The translations under genes and the position numbers were made by a program. From an uncultured Lachnospiraceae bacterium (GTDB taxonomy: Bacteria > Bacillota > Clostridia > Lachnospirales > Lachnospiraceae), in NCBI GenBank assembly GCA_910579615.1, contig CAJTUA010000002.1:224503-288502 (forward strand): a stretch of 64,000 nt of DNA. Direction: 5' to 3'. How positions within the stretch are numbered: position 1 is the stretch's first letter; every line of letters begins with the position of its first letter. Below are positions 18,901 to 27,689 of the stretch, piece after piece. Under the pieces are notes generated by a model. That model made no database searches. It was not told where the DNA came from and worked only from the letters and a program-made list of their open reading frames with translations.

Positions 18901-19135
18901 GTATGAATTTGAATATCCAGATGATAAAATGATTGCACTATCGAAAGAAATACGGGCAGTTGTAGATGATAAGGCAAAATATACAGATTGGTCTACCAGA
19001 GAAGATATTAAGGCAACTTTGCAGGTGGATTTGATTATTCTGCTTGATAAATATGGTTATCCGCCAGTTACGATAGATGATGTTTATAAGGAAGTGTTGG
19101 AACAGGCGGAGAATTTTAAGAAGTATGCGAGATAA
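15995..19135 (+). CDS. hsdR: Type I restriction-modification system, endonuclease/translocase subunit
   Basis: 1046-residue motor and nuclease subunit that translocates DNA and cleaves it when unmethylated sites are met. The N-terminal PD-(D/E)XK nuclease is visible around residues 130-152 (PDGIIYVN, then VVLEFKTA). The SF2 translocase follows: Walker A GTTGCGKS at residue 291, DEAH at residue 395, GFTGTPI motif III and QTISRVNRVY motif VI. The C-terminal helical domain contacts HsdM. Full length and without visible damage. It closes the hsdM-hsdS-DUF3800-hsdR operon. Confidence 0.95.
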   Translation: MPFNEHALERSIIELLQNKGYIYQTDSELLREKSEVLIVNDLKEYLHTRYASEELTESEIDSIILSLRTIGGTLYESNKAVLSMIIDGFVFNREDRNKKDVFIELINYGEPKKNIFKIVNQLEIEGYNYQIRIPDGIIYVNGLPLVVLEFKTAIQENTTILDAYTQLTVRYQRDIPEIFKYNAFVVISDGANSKYGSLFTPYEFFYAWRKVNDDDKEMDGINSLFTMIDGLFAQDRLLAVIKNFIYFPDASDKNTKVVCRYPQFFAANNLYENVKVHMKPHGDGKGGTYFGTTGCGKSYTMLFLTRMIMKSSYFKSPTILIITDRTDLDDQLSKQFVASKQFIGDNNVISIESRDKLREELQGKPSGGVYLTTIQKFTEDTRLLTDRYNVICISDEAHRSQINLDMKVKVTDKSVNKTYGFAKYLHDSLPNATYIGFTGTPIDATVEVFGDIVGHPYTMTEAVKDEITVNLVYDGRAAKVTLREDKLREIEEYYDKCANLGASEEQIEESQKAVAHLDAIIGDPDRLKAVAKDFVSHYEKRVEEGSTVVGKAMFVCANRRIAYAFYLNLMELRPEWKEKRKAPQGVELTEKEEKELKPIEKVRLVMTRNKDDEKELYEMLGTKEDRKELDRQFKNVKSNFKIAIVVDMWLTGFDVPCLDTIYIDKPIQQHTLIQTISRVNRVYEGKDRGLIVDYVGIKKNMNVALRKYTNFEKEELDDVSQAVTIVLDELEVLDQMFYKFNTRDYYAGSPVEQLNCLNRAVEYVQLTQDLELRFMAAVRKMKQAFNLCSSSEQFNNTDIEKVHFYQAVRSVLFKLTKGEAPDISQMNVKVRKLLDSAIQSDGIEELFETGKHLDVDVFSDEYMARIEKIPMPNTKIKALQRLLSYAIEEFRRVNKIKSIEFAERMKAVVETYNNRRKDEAFANEVLDDVANQLADLIHELKAERNSFNSIGIDYEEKAFYDILLAVSKKYEFEYPDDKMIALSKEIRAVVDDKAKYTDWSTREDIKATLQVDLIILLDKYGYPPVTIDDVYKEVLEQAENFKKYAR

Positions 19136-19202
19136 TTTATTCGTATAAATAGTTTATAGTAATCGTGAAAAGGATTATTTCATTCATGATAACGATATCT
19201 AA

Positions 19203-19457
19203 AAGGGCATTATTGTTGCTGACAAAGCCTTTCCTCCGAGCAAGATCAAGACTGAACTCAAAGAAAGGCCTGACTTGCACTTTTTGTCACCAATCAAAAG
19301 AAATGACGTGCGTATATCTGATAATGATATGTTTTCTTCCGATGGTGTATTGAACGGTATTGAGGTGTCTGTTGTATTTCATTATATACAACTTTTAGAT
19401 GGGATAAAAAGTAAAAAGAAAAAACTTTCAGGTATACACTTTAGATTGTTTTGGTAG
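19203..19457 (+). mobile_element. IS4-type DDE transposase remnant
   Basis: The frame GIIVADKAFPPSKIKTELK, LHFLSPIKRNDVRI and MFSSDGVLNGIE matches the middle of IS4-like transposases (the DxAF and LxPxKRN region around the second catalytic aspartate). A TAA at 19200-19202 closes the frame upstream, and the rest of the gene and the terminal repeats are missing. Only about 85 codons remain, so this is a dead fragment between hsdR and rdrA, a sign of past insertion activity in the island. Confidence 0.6.
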
Positions 19458-19568
19458 CATATTGAACCTGCCAGATTTAACTGGTAGTGGTTGAGTTATG
19501 TCTTGGGAGTTGGTAAACATCTAAAATAATAATTATATATTCGAGTTTAGAATGGAAAGGTGGATAAT

Positions 19569-21440
19569 ATGGTAAAGCTCAAAATTTATAAAGGAAAAGA
19601 ATTTAAAGTGTATGTGGCGGATAATATTCAAGAGGATGATTTGTTTTATGATGAATATAGAAAAGCTGCAGAAATGCTTAGCGAAATAGTGAAATATAAT
19701 AGAAAAAACGGTAATAGATTAAAATTGGAATATGAAAATAATATAATTGCCTTTTGCGGGGAGAGAGGCGAAGGAAAAAGTAGTGTAATGTTGTCTTTTG
19801 TGAAAGCGATGAGGAGTAACAACAAAAAAAGTCAGAAAGTTTTTGAAGATTTTAATGAGATTGAAAATGTACATTTTTCTGATCCGATTATTGTAGATCC
19901 TTCTTTGTTTGATGAAACACATGGTATTCTCGATGTTGTTTTGGCTAAAATTTATAATGAAGTTGATTGTATTAAGAAAAATAATCAGATTGATAAACTA
20001 AAAAAATATGAAGAGATCATTGTTCAATTTCAAAAAGTATATAAATATGTCCTTCTTATAAATAATCAAAAGAAAACATTGGATGATGAATACGATTATG
20101 AGGGCGAAATTGGTCGTTTGGTACGTCTCGGAGACAGCACTAATTTAAAAAGCGAATTGAGTGCTCTGATTGATATGTATCTTGAGTTTACAATGTGTGA
20201 AAGTATTGGGGACAAAAATAAACTTGTGATAGCTATAGATGACCTAGATTTATGTAGCGACAAAGTATATCATATGACCGAAGAAATAAGAAAATACTTG
20301 ATTCTTCCTAATGCGATAATTGTAATGGCTCTAAGAATTGAACAGCTCGAGGATTGCCTGTGCGAAAAAAATGCAAAAGATTATGCAGTGAGCATTGAAT
20401 GGTTCAACGATAACAATCGACTAAAAAAAGATATTACCATTATGTCTGAAAAGTATGTGAATAAGCTCATTCCAAAAGCAAGAAGGATATACCTCCCGCG
20501 AATAGGAAGCTTTCAGAAATTAACTGTGAAATATATTGGCGAAAGGAACGGGGAAGAAAAAATTTTTTGGGAAACTGAAGAACAACAGGATATTATTGCG
20601 TCGATGAGAAAATTAATCCATGAAAAAACAGGGATAATTTTGCTGCCTAAAGAAATGGGGAAAAAAATTTTATTTCCTAATAACCTTCGAGAAATGGTAA
20701 ATTTGATGGTGGTTTTATTAAAAATGCCAGATGCCGTTGTTGGCAGTGAGAGACAGTATCAAAATATTGTTGAGTTGGAGGAATACTTTGACCGGGAATG
20801 GGAGCATAATACTGCTTTAATACAGGACAGGGAGGAACTTCAGGCATTGCGTTGTGTCAATATTGACAGTATAAATAATGAAGCTTTGTGGTTTATAAAA
20901 AAGAACTTTTATGAAGTTCAGAATAGAAAAAATCCGAGTTTGGCAAATTATAATACAAGTCCGGATAATCAGTTCACATGGGTAGTAGCATGGTTTAATA
21001 TTGTAGACTTGGGACTAAGTGATGTATACCGAAAGGCAAGAATATACTGTGTGAAGGTTTTCTATACATTTATGCTAAACAAAATGTTATCGAGAAATAT
21101 GTCGAAAGATTTGATAAAACTAATCGGAGGATATATATGGTGCGGATCGTTTACTAATATTTTACCTAATGTGAAAGATACAAGCATTGACAGGTCAAGA
21201 TTTATTATTAAAACACAAGATGCGTTGAATAAGATATTACAATATATAGATGATAAAACAGAGGGTGTTGAATTAACTTATGGGAAAAATGGATCTATAA
21301 GTGTGCCTAATGTACCAAAAGGAGAAAACAGAGAAGTTTATATTTGGGCATGGATTTTGACTGCATTATTTGCAAATAATTTTTATAAAGATTATCAACC
21401 AATATATAACAAATGGAACTATCGTGTGGGGAAATTCTAA
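19569..21440 (+). CDS. rdrA: RADAR system ATPase RdrA, N-terminal part (gene apparently frameshifted)
   Basis: 623-residue P-loop ATPase starting at ATG 19569 behind AAAGGTGG. Walker A GERGEGKSS is at residues 64-72 and Walker B IAIDDLD ends at residue 227, a KAP-like arrangement. RdrA assembles with the deaminase RdrB in the RADAR anti-phage system. Identification rests on the ATPase type and the adjacent adenosine-deaminase gene of RdrB size. Alone it is shorter than described RdrA proteins (about 900 residues). The following frame (to 22224) supplies the missing C-terminal part; removing one A from the AAA at 21411-21413 would fuse them into about 884 residues. Confidence 0.78.
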   Translation: MVKLKIYKGKEFKVYVADNIQEDDLFYDEYRKAAEMLSEIVKYNRKNGNRLKLEYENNIIAFCGERGEGKSSVMLSFVKAMRSNNKKSQKVFEDFNEIENVHFSDPIIVDPSLFDETHGILDVVLAKIYNEVDCIKKNNQIDKLKKYEEIIVQFQKVYKYVLLINNQKKTLDDEYDYEGEIGRLVRLGDSTNLKSELSALIDMYLEFTMCESIGDKNKLVIAIDDLDLCSDKVYHMTEEIRKYLILPNAIIVMALRIEQLEDCLCEKNAKDYAVSIEWFNDNNRLKKDITIMSEKYVNKLIPKARRIYLPRIGSFQKLTVKYIGERNGEEKIFWETEEQQDIIASMRKLIHEKTGIILLPKEMGKKILFPNNLREMVNLMVVLLKMPDAVVGSERQYQNIVELEEYFDREWEHNTALIQDREELQALRCVNIDSINNEALWFIKKNFYEVQNRKNPSLANYNTSPDNQFTWVVAWFNIVDLGLSDVYRKARIYCVKVFYTFMLNKMLSRNMSKDLIKLIGGYIWCGSFTNILPNVKDTSIDRSRFIIKTQDALNKILQYIDDKTEGVELTYGKNGSISVPNVPKGENREVYIWAWILTALFANNFYKDYQPIYNKWNYRVGKF

Positions 21441-22224
21441 TACACATGAAATGGTGCATATTAGCCTTGAAAATTATATTGTTTCATTATTTAATATAGA
21501 TTCTATTTTGGAAAAAGTAAATTTTGAAGCGTTGGGAGTGGGTGGTGAGATAAAAAATTATATAGAGGTGATAAAAGAGTGTAACAAAGAAAGTATTAAA
21601 TTTATGCGGGCGATCGTATCCAATTTAGATATTGTTACATCTATATTGAATTATTGCAGTTCAAATGCAGATGTCAAGTCTGCTTCAGAAGATGAAACAA
21701 ATCGTACTGAAAAACTGGTCGGAAAATTTTTTGAGAATACGGTAAAATATATGAAGCAGTACGGTGTACAATGTGATGTTTCATCCCTGACAAATTTTTC
21801 GTTGTCCAAAGATAAAACAATTAATGTGTGTAAACTATATGCAATCTTTACAGATATTGCAAGAACTTATGAAGATACCACTAATAAAGTGAATCGTGAA
21901 GGTGAGCGGCTTATGTCGGAATTTAGGGAAAAATTGAAAGTTATGCCTCTTCCTGAGCAATGGGAAACACATAGTCAAAAGGCATCTTCTTATTTAAGAA
22001 CAGCCACCGCAGCGAATGCAAAAACAAATCTTGAATATCTTGCTACGAATATACAGAGATATATAGGGGAAAACAAAAGGGAACCTTATGGACTTAATAC
22101 AGAGGCATTGTGTGACTTATACGGAAAGGTTTTAAAGCTATATTTGTCGGATGAAAATGCACAAATATCGGATGAATTGAGAAATGATTATAAACGAATA
22201 GCTGCAATACAGGGTAAGCTTTAA
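21415..22224 (+). pseudogene. rdrA: RdrA C-terminal part in a shifted frame
   Basis: Open frame continuing the ATPase gene, beginning naturally at TNGTIVWGNSNTHEMVHISL after the shift. The frame stays open upstream to a TTG at 21370, but there is no ribosome binding site and it overlaps the upstream frame by 71 bases. It is helical, without recognised motifs, and ends LRNDYKRIAAIQGKL 26 bases before rdrB. Length and position fit the C-terminal domain of RdrA. Whether this is a true mutation, a recoding site or a sequencing error cannot be decided from one sequence. Confidence 0.65.
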
Positions 22225-22250
22225 AATAATATGTAGCAAGGAGATGTAGG

Positions 22251-24749
22251 ATGGATACTGAACGGGGAAACCTGGAAATATTGTTTCAAAAGATACCATA
22301 TTACCGTATATCCGACAGAAACTTAAAGCATGACTATAAAACGGTAAACCGACAACTGTATTTTCAATATGCCAAGGATGTATTTGCCTTTAATTCGGAA
22401 GATGAAATAAGAAATAAATACATTTACCTTGCTCAGGTGGTAAAGAAGGGGAATGTTTTTTCCACGATTTTAGATTTTGCAAACAGAGTTCTGATATATG
22501 ATGGTAATGAAATAAAATGCAGGATTGATGAAATGCTTCGTTGGAGGGAAATTTCTTTCCAGTTGGGACAAGATTTGTTTACATGTGCTTACTTGGCTGA
22601 TAATGATGTGAAAAGGGGGAAGGATTCGGAATATTTTGCATGGATTCCTATCATACGAAGTGATGATATGAGACTGCATAATATATTGAAGAAAGGTATT
22701 GCAGATAATCATTTTCATTTAAATGGCTCAACAAAGATATTTGAACTTAATTGGATCTGTCTGATGAATATTATAGAGAACAGACAGCATGATTTTAAGA
22801 AAATCTCTAATACACTGCAGATGCGGCGTAAGGATACAACCGATTTCAAACAGCAAAGTTTTACTCTGTATGAAGAGTGTCAAGAAGCTGCATTTTGTAG
22901 AATATATCTTTTTTCACATATTAAAAAAGATGAATATTTGATGGAAAAGACAAAACAAATATATGATTGGACGACTAAAGGAATAGATATTAGTACAATG
23001 CTTTCTGAGATTCAGGATATCATTACACTGGCGAAGCATATATATGGAGCAATTGTAGAAGATATGCATATTTTAGACTATGCTTTCGAAAAAAATATGT
23101 ATTTAGAAAATAATAATAATTGTCGGTTGCTGTCGGGTGAAAGGAATTTTTTATATGAGTGTTTTAAGGCAGTAATAACGGACCGGTTTAATGATACATT
23201 GAGCAATATATTTTATAGATATATATCTATCAGGACACAATTTAGGGGAGAATTGATTCAGGTGAACAGGCAGGTTGGATTTGCAAATTTTAGCAATTAT
23301 GAAGTGCGAAAAGAAGCTTTTATCGAAGGAATATATATGTATGAGAAAGAACTAGTTCGACTAGCCATAAATGAATCATTATCAAAGGATTATATGGAGT
23401 CTTTGGAGGCGCGGATATGTCCGAGTGAGACACCGTCGAAATTATATAAAAAAATCGTTAGAAATGAAAAATGGATAGATAAAGACTGTAATGATAGGCT
23501 TATATATGTTTTGCATTTCCCTAAAACAGAGGATACTGCTTTTGAAAACGGCAGACCAAGACATTATAAACTGCGAAACTCTGTTCGAAAAAAATCAGAA
23601 TGTATTGCGAGATTACTAATGAGTGGAACAAACATAAATAAAAGGATAAAAGGAATTGATGCATGTGCGAACGAGATTAATTGCAGACCAGAAGTGTTTG
23701 CACAGAGTTTTAGATTCCTGTCAGATATTATGTTCGAAAGTGAGTATGTCAATAATAATATGAGTCAGAAGATAACAACAAAACTTCATATGACATATCA
23801 TGTGGGAGAAGATTTTTTGGATATAGTAGATGGAATTAGAGCAATTGACGAAGTTTTGCTTTTTTGCGGACTGGGCAGAGGAAGCAGAATTGGTCATGGT
23901 CTTGCACTTGGAATTGATCCTTATACATATTACTGCTATAAGGGAAAAACATTGGCAATGGAAAAGCAAAGGCTACTTGATAATATTGTCTGGCTTTTAT
24001 GTAGAGCAGATGAATTTGACATTCATGTTGATAAAAGCCTGAGAACAGAATTGGAGAGTACATTTTATGGGTTATATAAAGAAATTTATGGTCATATCAT
24101 AGACTATGACATATCTATGTTGGAATACTATCATAGTTGGAAATTGAGGGGAGACAAGCCGGAATTGTATTGGCTGTTTTCAGATGATATTGAGGGTGAA
24201 GTTAAAATAAATGATAAAGCTGCTGTTAAATACGAAAGATATGGATTTAACCATCAAATACGAAATATTGACAATACAAGGAAGATAGATAATATAAGAA
24301 AAATATACCATGCATATCATTATGATAAAAGGGTTAGAGAGTGTGGAAATGAAATAACTATTCAAAAAGTGGACAGAAGATATGCTGATGTGGTAAAACA
24401 GCTTCAGGATAGCATCATTCATCAATTGGTTATGAATGGTATAGGCATAGAAACAAATCCATCATCAAATTATCTTATAGGAACAATTATGAAATATGAT
24501 GAACATCCTATATTAAGATTTAATTCTAGGAAACTGGAAAATAGGGAAAAGGATATGTCTTTAAGTGTGTCAGTTAATACGGATGATCAGGGAGTGTTTG
24601 ATACATTACTAGAAAATGAGTATGCACTTATGACATTGGCATTGAAAAAAGCAAAGGATGAAAATGGGCGATATAAATACGATATTGAAGATATTTATGA
24701 ATGGATTGATTATGTTAGGAGTATGGGGATTGAACAAATCTTTAGGTGA
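22251..24749 (+). CDS. rdrB: RADAR system adenosine deaminase RdrB
   Basis: 832-residue deaminase of the RADAR anti-phage system, converting adenosine (reported for RNA and for free nucleotides) to inosine during infection and forming large complexes with RdrA. The adenosine-deaminase active site is complete but spread over a long chain: HFH zinc ligands at residues 154-156, HVGED with zinc His 517 and catalytic Glu 520, IGHG with His 549, TNPSSN at 735-740 and NTDDQGVF with Asp 778-779. Large insertions between motifs fit RdrB rather than housekeeping adenosine deaminases of about 340 residues. It starts behind AAGGAGATG, 26 bases after the ATPase reading frame. No damage seen. Confidence 0.87.
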   Translation: MDTERGNLEILFQKIPYYRISDRNLKHDYKTVNRQLYFQYAKDVFAFNSEDEIRNKYIYLAQVVKKGNVFSTILDFANRVLIYDGNEIKCRIDEMLRWREISFQLGQDLFTCAYLADNDVKRGKDSEYFAWIPIIRSDDMRLHNILKKGIADNHFHLNGSTKIFELNWICLMNIIENRQHDFKKISNTLQMRRKDTTDFKQQSFTLYEECQEAAFCRIYLFSHIKKDEYLMEKTKQIYDWTTKGIDISTMLSEIQDIITLAKHIYGAIVEDMHILDYAFEKNMYLENNNNCRLLSGERNFLYECFKAVITDRFNDTLSNIFYRYISIRTQFRGELIQVNRQVGFANFSNYEVRKEAFIEGIYMYEKELVRLAINESLSKDYMESLEARICPSETPSKLYKKIVRNEKWIDKDCNDRLIYVLHFPKTEDTAFENGRPRHYKLRNSVRKKSECIARLLMSGTNINKRIKGIDACANEINCRPEVFAQSFRFLSDIMFESEYVNNNMSQKITTKLHMTYHVGEDFLDIVDGIRAIDEVLLFCGLGRGSRIGHGLALGIDPYTYYCYKGKTLAMEKQRLLDNIVWLLCRADEFDIHVDKSLRTELESTFYGLYKEIYGHIIDYDISMLEYYHSWKLRGDKPELYWLFSDDIEGEVKINDKAAVKYERYGFNHQIRNIDNTRKIDNIRKIYHAYHYDKRVRECGNEITIQKVDRRYADVVKQLQDSIIHQLVMNGIGIETNPSSNYLIGTIMKYDEHPILRFNSRKLENREKDMSLSVSVNTDDQGVFDTLLENEYALMTLALKKAKDENGRYKYDIEDIYEWIDYVRSMGIEQIFR

Positions 24750-25093
24750 AGTTTGAAAAGAGGTGCCGGAGAGAGCAGGTGTTGTAATGATTGTTAAAAA
24801 ACTTAATGAGAAGGCAATCCTAATTCTTTGGCAACTTAGTTGTTGATTAAACGAGTTGAAGCAATTAGGGTTTAAAAGTCGATTTTTGAGTGGAACATGT
24901 CAAATAAAGATTTTCTTCGTACAATTACTTTTAGAACACATGAGATAAGTATTTTTAAGAATTGTATTTTTAAGAATTATAAAGAAAGCATTGTTTCTTT
25001 AGCATGGCGAAGTATATAAGCAGATATAAGAATCCCTAAAAGCATTTAAGTAGAAACTGGCAAGAAAGGGTATTGAGAAAGCAGGTGACAAGT
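24750..25093. other. Non-coding AT-rich stretch after rdrB (344 bases)
   Basis: No gene found. It contains a 15-base-period direct repeat (TATTTTTAAGAATT at 24950-24963 and 24965-24978) and weak inverted repeats (CCTAATT/AATTAGG) near 24810-24870 that could end the RADAR transcript. It separates rdrB from the broken AlbA_2 gene. Confidence 0.4.
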
Positions 25094-26346
25094 ATGTTGG
25101 AACATCAGATAATAGACTGGAAAGAATCATGGCATGAGGAGTTCTTAGAGTGGATTTGCGGATACGCCAATGCTTATGGTGGAACTCTTTATATTGGCAA
25201 GAATGACAATGGAGATACTGTTGGACTTAGCGATTAGGATAGGGAAAAACTATTGGAGTCTATTCCGAATAAAATTACAGATACGATGGGCATTGTAGCG
25301 GATGTCAATTTACTATACGAAAATGACTTGCAATACATTGAGATTATTATAGACAAGTACCCTTCCCTCATCAGCTATCATGGCAAATACTTTTACCGCT
25401 CTGGCAGCACTATGAGAACGATAACGGGAAAAGAACTGGATAAAGCAATCTTAAAATCCCAGGGCAGAACATGGGACGGTATGCCGATACCCAAATTACA
25501 GGTAACGGATTTAAAGAGAGAGGCGATTGACCTATTTAAGGAAAAGGCTCTGAGAAGGCAAAGACTGACGGAAGAAGAAACAAGAGTTGATGATATCATA
25601 CTGATGAAGAAGAGTATCTGATTAGAGCGGCAATGCTTGCCTTTTATAAAGATCCGGAGAAATGGGTTACAGGTTCTTATATCAAGATTGGTTATTTTGG
25701 CGATTCCGATTCTGATTTGAAATATCAGGATGAGGTGCATGGCTCTCTGATAGAACAGATTGATAAAGCAGTTGACTTGGTTTACACGAAATATTTGAAA
25801 GCCCTGATTTATTATGAAGGGATTCAGAGGATTGAGCAGTTTATGTTTCCGCAGGAAGCATTTCGTGAGATATTGCTGAATGCGGTGGTTCACAAGGATT
25901 ACAGTGCCTGCAACCCGATTCAGATTAGCGTATATGAGGATAAAATATATATCTGGAATCATGGAGAAATGCCGTCCGAGCTAGACTCAACGGAGAAACT
26001 GTTTGAAAAGCATTCTTCCAAGCCGTATAATCCTAAGCTAGCAAATGTTTTCTTTAAAAGCGGTATGATAGAGGCATGGGGCAGAGGGTTTGACAAAATC
26101 AGGGAGGCGTGCGCAAAGTATGATGGACGCCTGCCGGAATACAATGTCAGCGCATCTGGAATTATGGTGCTTTGTAAGGCGTGTGATAAGTATTTGGAAT
26201 TGCTGCATGATGAACTACATCTTGTTCAAAGTGAACAAGATGATGAACAGGATATGAATTTAAGGAAAATGGAAATTCGCTACACGCGTGTAGCGAATTG
26301 GATAGAGTGGGGAATAAGTATGACAGAACATCGATTGAAAGGATAA
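25094..26346 (+). pseudogene. AlbA_2-domain/COG2865-type ATP-binding protein, broken by a stop and a frameshift
   Basis: Starts at ATG 25094 behind AGGTG with DWKESWHEEFLEWICGYANA, the AlbA_2 (Schlafen-like) N-terminus, and continues YANAYGGTLYIGKNDNG. An in-frame TAG at 25235 interrupts it (LSD-stop-DREKLLESIPNKI), and near 25602 one base is missing, so the sequence resumes in another frame (DEEEYLIRAAMLAF). The GHKL-type ATPase-like C-terminal part follows: REILLNAVVHKDYS, YIWNHGEMP, GRGFDKIREACAKYG-like. About 417 codons remain; intact relatives are roughly 450-500, so the C-terminus also looks shortened. Once a putative regulator or defence-linked protein, now apparently dead. Confidence 0.75.
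26274..26299. repeat. Perfect 26-bp palindrome
   Basis: AATTCGCTACACG is followed immediately by its exact reverse complement CGTGTAGCGAATT. It lies in the last codons of the broken AlbA_2 gene. There is no U tract, so a terminator is unlikely; a protein-binding site, recombination site or palindromic repeat element are the options. Confidence 0.85.
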
Positions 26347-26376
26347 CCAAACCGTATCAAAATGATGCGGTTTGGT
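26347..26376. terminator. Hairpin after the AlbA_2 pseudogene
   Basis: CCAAACCG and CGGTTTGG are perfectly complementary around a 13-base loop, directly behind the stop of the broken gene. The downstream sequence is A-rich rather than U-rich, so efficient termination is uncertain. Confidence 0.4.
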
Positions 26377-26474
26377 AAGAAAAACAACGAAAAAAGGACT
26401 TGCAACGAACTGAAAAAAGAACCCAAGTGATAAAATAAACATAACAAATTTTATTTTAACGGAGAGAAGCAACA

Positions 26475-27086
26475 ATGAATATTACAGTATCCAGACTGAA
26501 TCGCAACATGACACAGGAATATATTGATTTTTTTGATAAAAGAGCATTTTCAGACGGAAGTGCAGAAAAAGGATGTTATTGTGTATGGCATCATTGGACA
26601 GAGCAACATGAACTTAAACGTAGTTTGATGCCAGAAAATGAAAGACAATATTGTAAAAGGAATTATGCAAAAGAACTTATACAAAATGGTACATTGAATG
26701 GGTTTGTGGCGTTTTGCGATAATCAAATTGTTGGTTTTTGCAATTCAGATACAAAAGAGAATTATTTCAGGATGAGCAGAGAAAATTATCCAAATAGTTG
26801 GCAGGCTTTCAATGAGAATGATAAAATACTTTCTATTGTATGCTTTATTGTTGAACCCGATATGCGCAGGAATGGGATTGCAAAAGCAATGTTAAATTAT
26901 GCTTGTCAATATGCAGAGGAAAATGGATATGACTATGTAGAGGGGTATCCAGTCAAAGGAGAATTTAAGATAAATGATTGTGGCGGTTCTGTCTCAATGT
27001 ATATTAGCCAGGGGTTTGAAATTATTGATATTCCCAATGGCATTATTGCAAGAAAGAAAATGAAAGCGATAGGAGACACATTATGA
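26475..27086 (+). CDS. GNAT family N-acetyltransferase
   Basis: 203-residue acetyltransferase. The acetyl-CoA binding core is visible near residues 115-150 as ILSIVCFIVEPDMRRNGIAKAML, followed by a helix and YVEGYPVKGEF. The N-terminal half contains GCYCVWHH, seen in a subgroup of GNAT proteins in Firmicutes. Start ATG follows GGAGAGAAGC. It overlaps the histidine phosphatase gene by four bases (ATGA), so the two are coupled. Substrate not predictable. Confidence 0.88.
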   Translation: MNITVSRLNRNMTQEYIDFFDKRAFSDGSAEKGCYCVWHHWTEQHELKRSLMPENERQYCKRNYAKELIQNGTLNGFVAFCDNQIVGFCNSDTKENYFRMSRENYPNSWQAFNENDKILSIVCFIVEPDMRRNGIAKAMLNYACQYAEENGYDYVEGYPVKGEFKINDCGGSVSMYISQGFEIIDIPNGIIARKKMKAIGDTL

Positions 27087-27679
27087 CGAGAGTGTATTTC
27101 GTGCGTCATGCACAACCGGAGCATGATTGGAAAGAAGACAGAACAAGACCATTAACGGAAGAGGGGAAGAAAGATTCTGCAGTTGTATTGGAATTTTTGA
27201 AGGACAAGAAAATAGATGTGTTTTATTGTAGTACATACAAGCGCAGCAAGGATACTATAGCAGATGCAGCTGCTTTTTTTGGAAAAGAAATCATAACAGA
27301 CGAGAGATTAAGAGAGCGTGAAAAAGGTCCGGATGGCAATAACCGTGGAATGTTCCAGAAACGTTGGGCTGACCATGATTATCATGAAGATGGTGGAGAA
27401 TCCATTGCCATGGTTCAAAAACGTAATATGGAAGCGCTGAACGAAATTTTATCAGATAATGCGGATAAAGAGATTGTTATAGGAACTCATGGAACTGCCC
27501 TTAGCACCATATTGAATTTTTATGATAATAGCTTTGGGTATAAAGATTTCCATAGGATTTTAAATTGGATGCCATATATTATTGAGCTGGACTTTGAAAG
27601 TAATAAGTTTGTTGGCAAGCACGAGCATTGTCATGCAGAGAAGGAATTCAAGGGCGGGCAGAGTGCAGATAAGAAGTAG
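27083..27679 (+). CDS. Histidine phosphatase family protein
   Basis: 198-residue phosphoglycerate-mutase-like phosphatase. The catalytic RHAQPEH sits at residues 8-14, the arginine in STYKRSKDT near residue 53, and the second catalytic histidine in IGTHGTALS near residue 135. These are the core residues of the clan. Starts inside the last codon of the upstream GNAT gene; ends 10 bases before the helicase gene. Substrate unknown; sugar phosphates are common in this family. Confidence 0.9.
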   Translation: MTRVYFVRHAQPEHDWKEDRTRPLTEEGKKDSAVVLEFLKDKKIDVFYCSTYKRSKDTIADAAAFFGKEIITDERLREREKGPDGNNRGMFQKRWADHDYHEDGGESIAMVQKRNMEALNEILSDNADKEIVIGTHGTALSTILNFYDNSFGYKDFHRILNWMPYIIELDFESNKFVGKHEHCHAEKEFKGGQSADKK

Positions 27680-27689
27680 TGAGGAACGG

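Noticed and set aside
19165..19353. Short open frame read as a gene between hsdR and rdrA
   Set aside because: The meaningful frame in this stretch is the transposase remnant in another phase.
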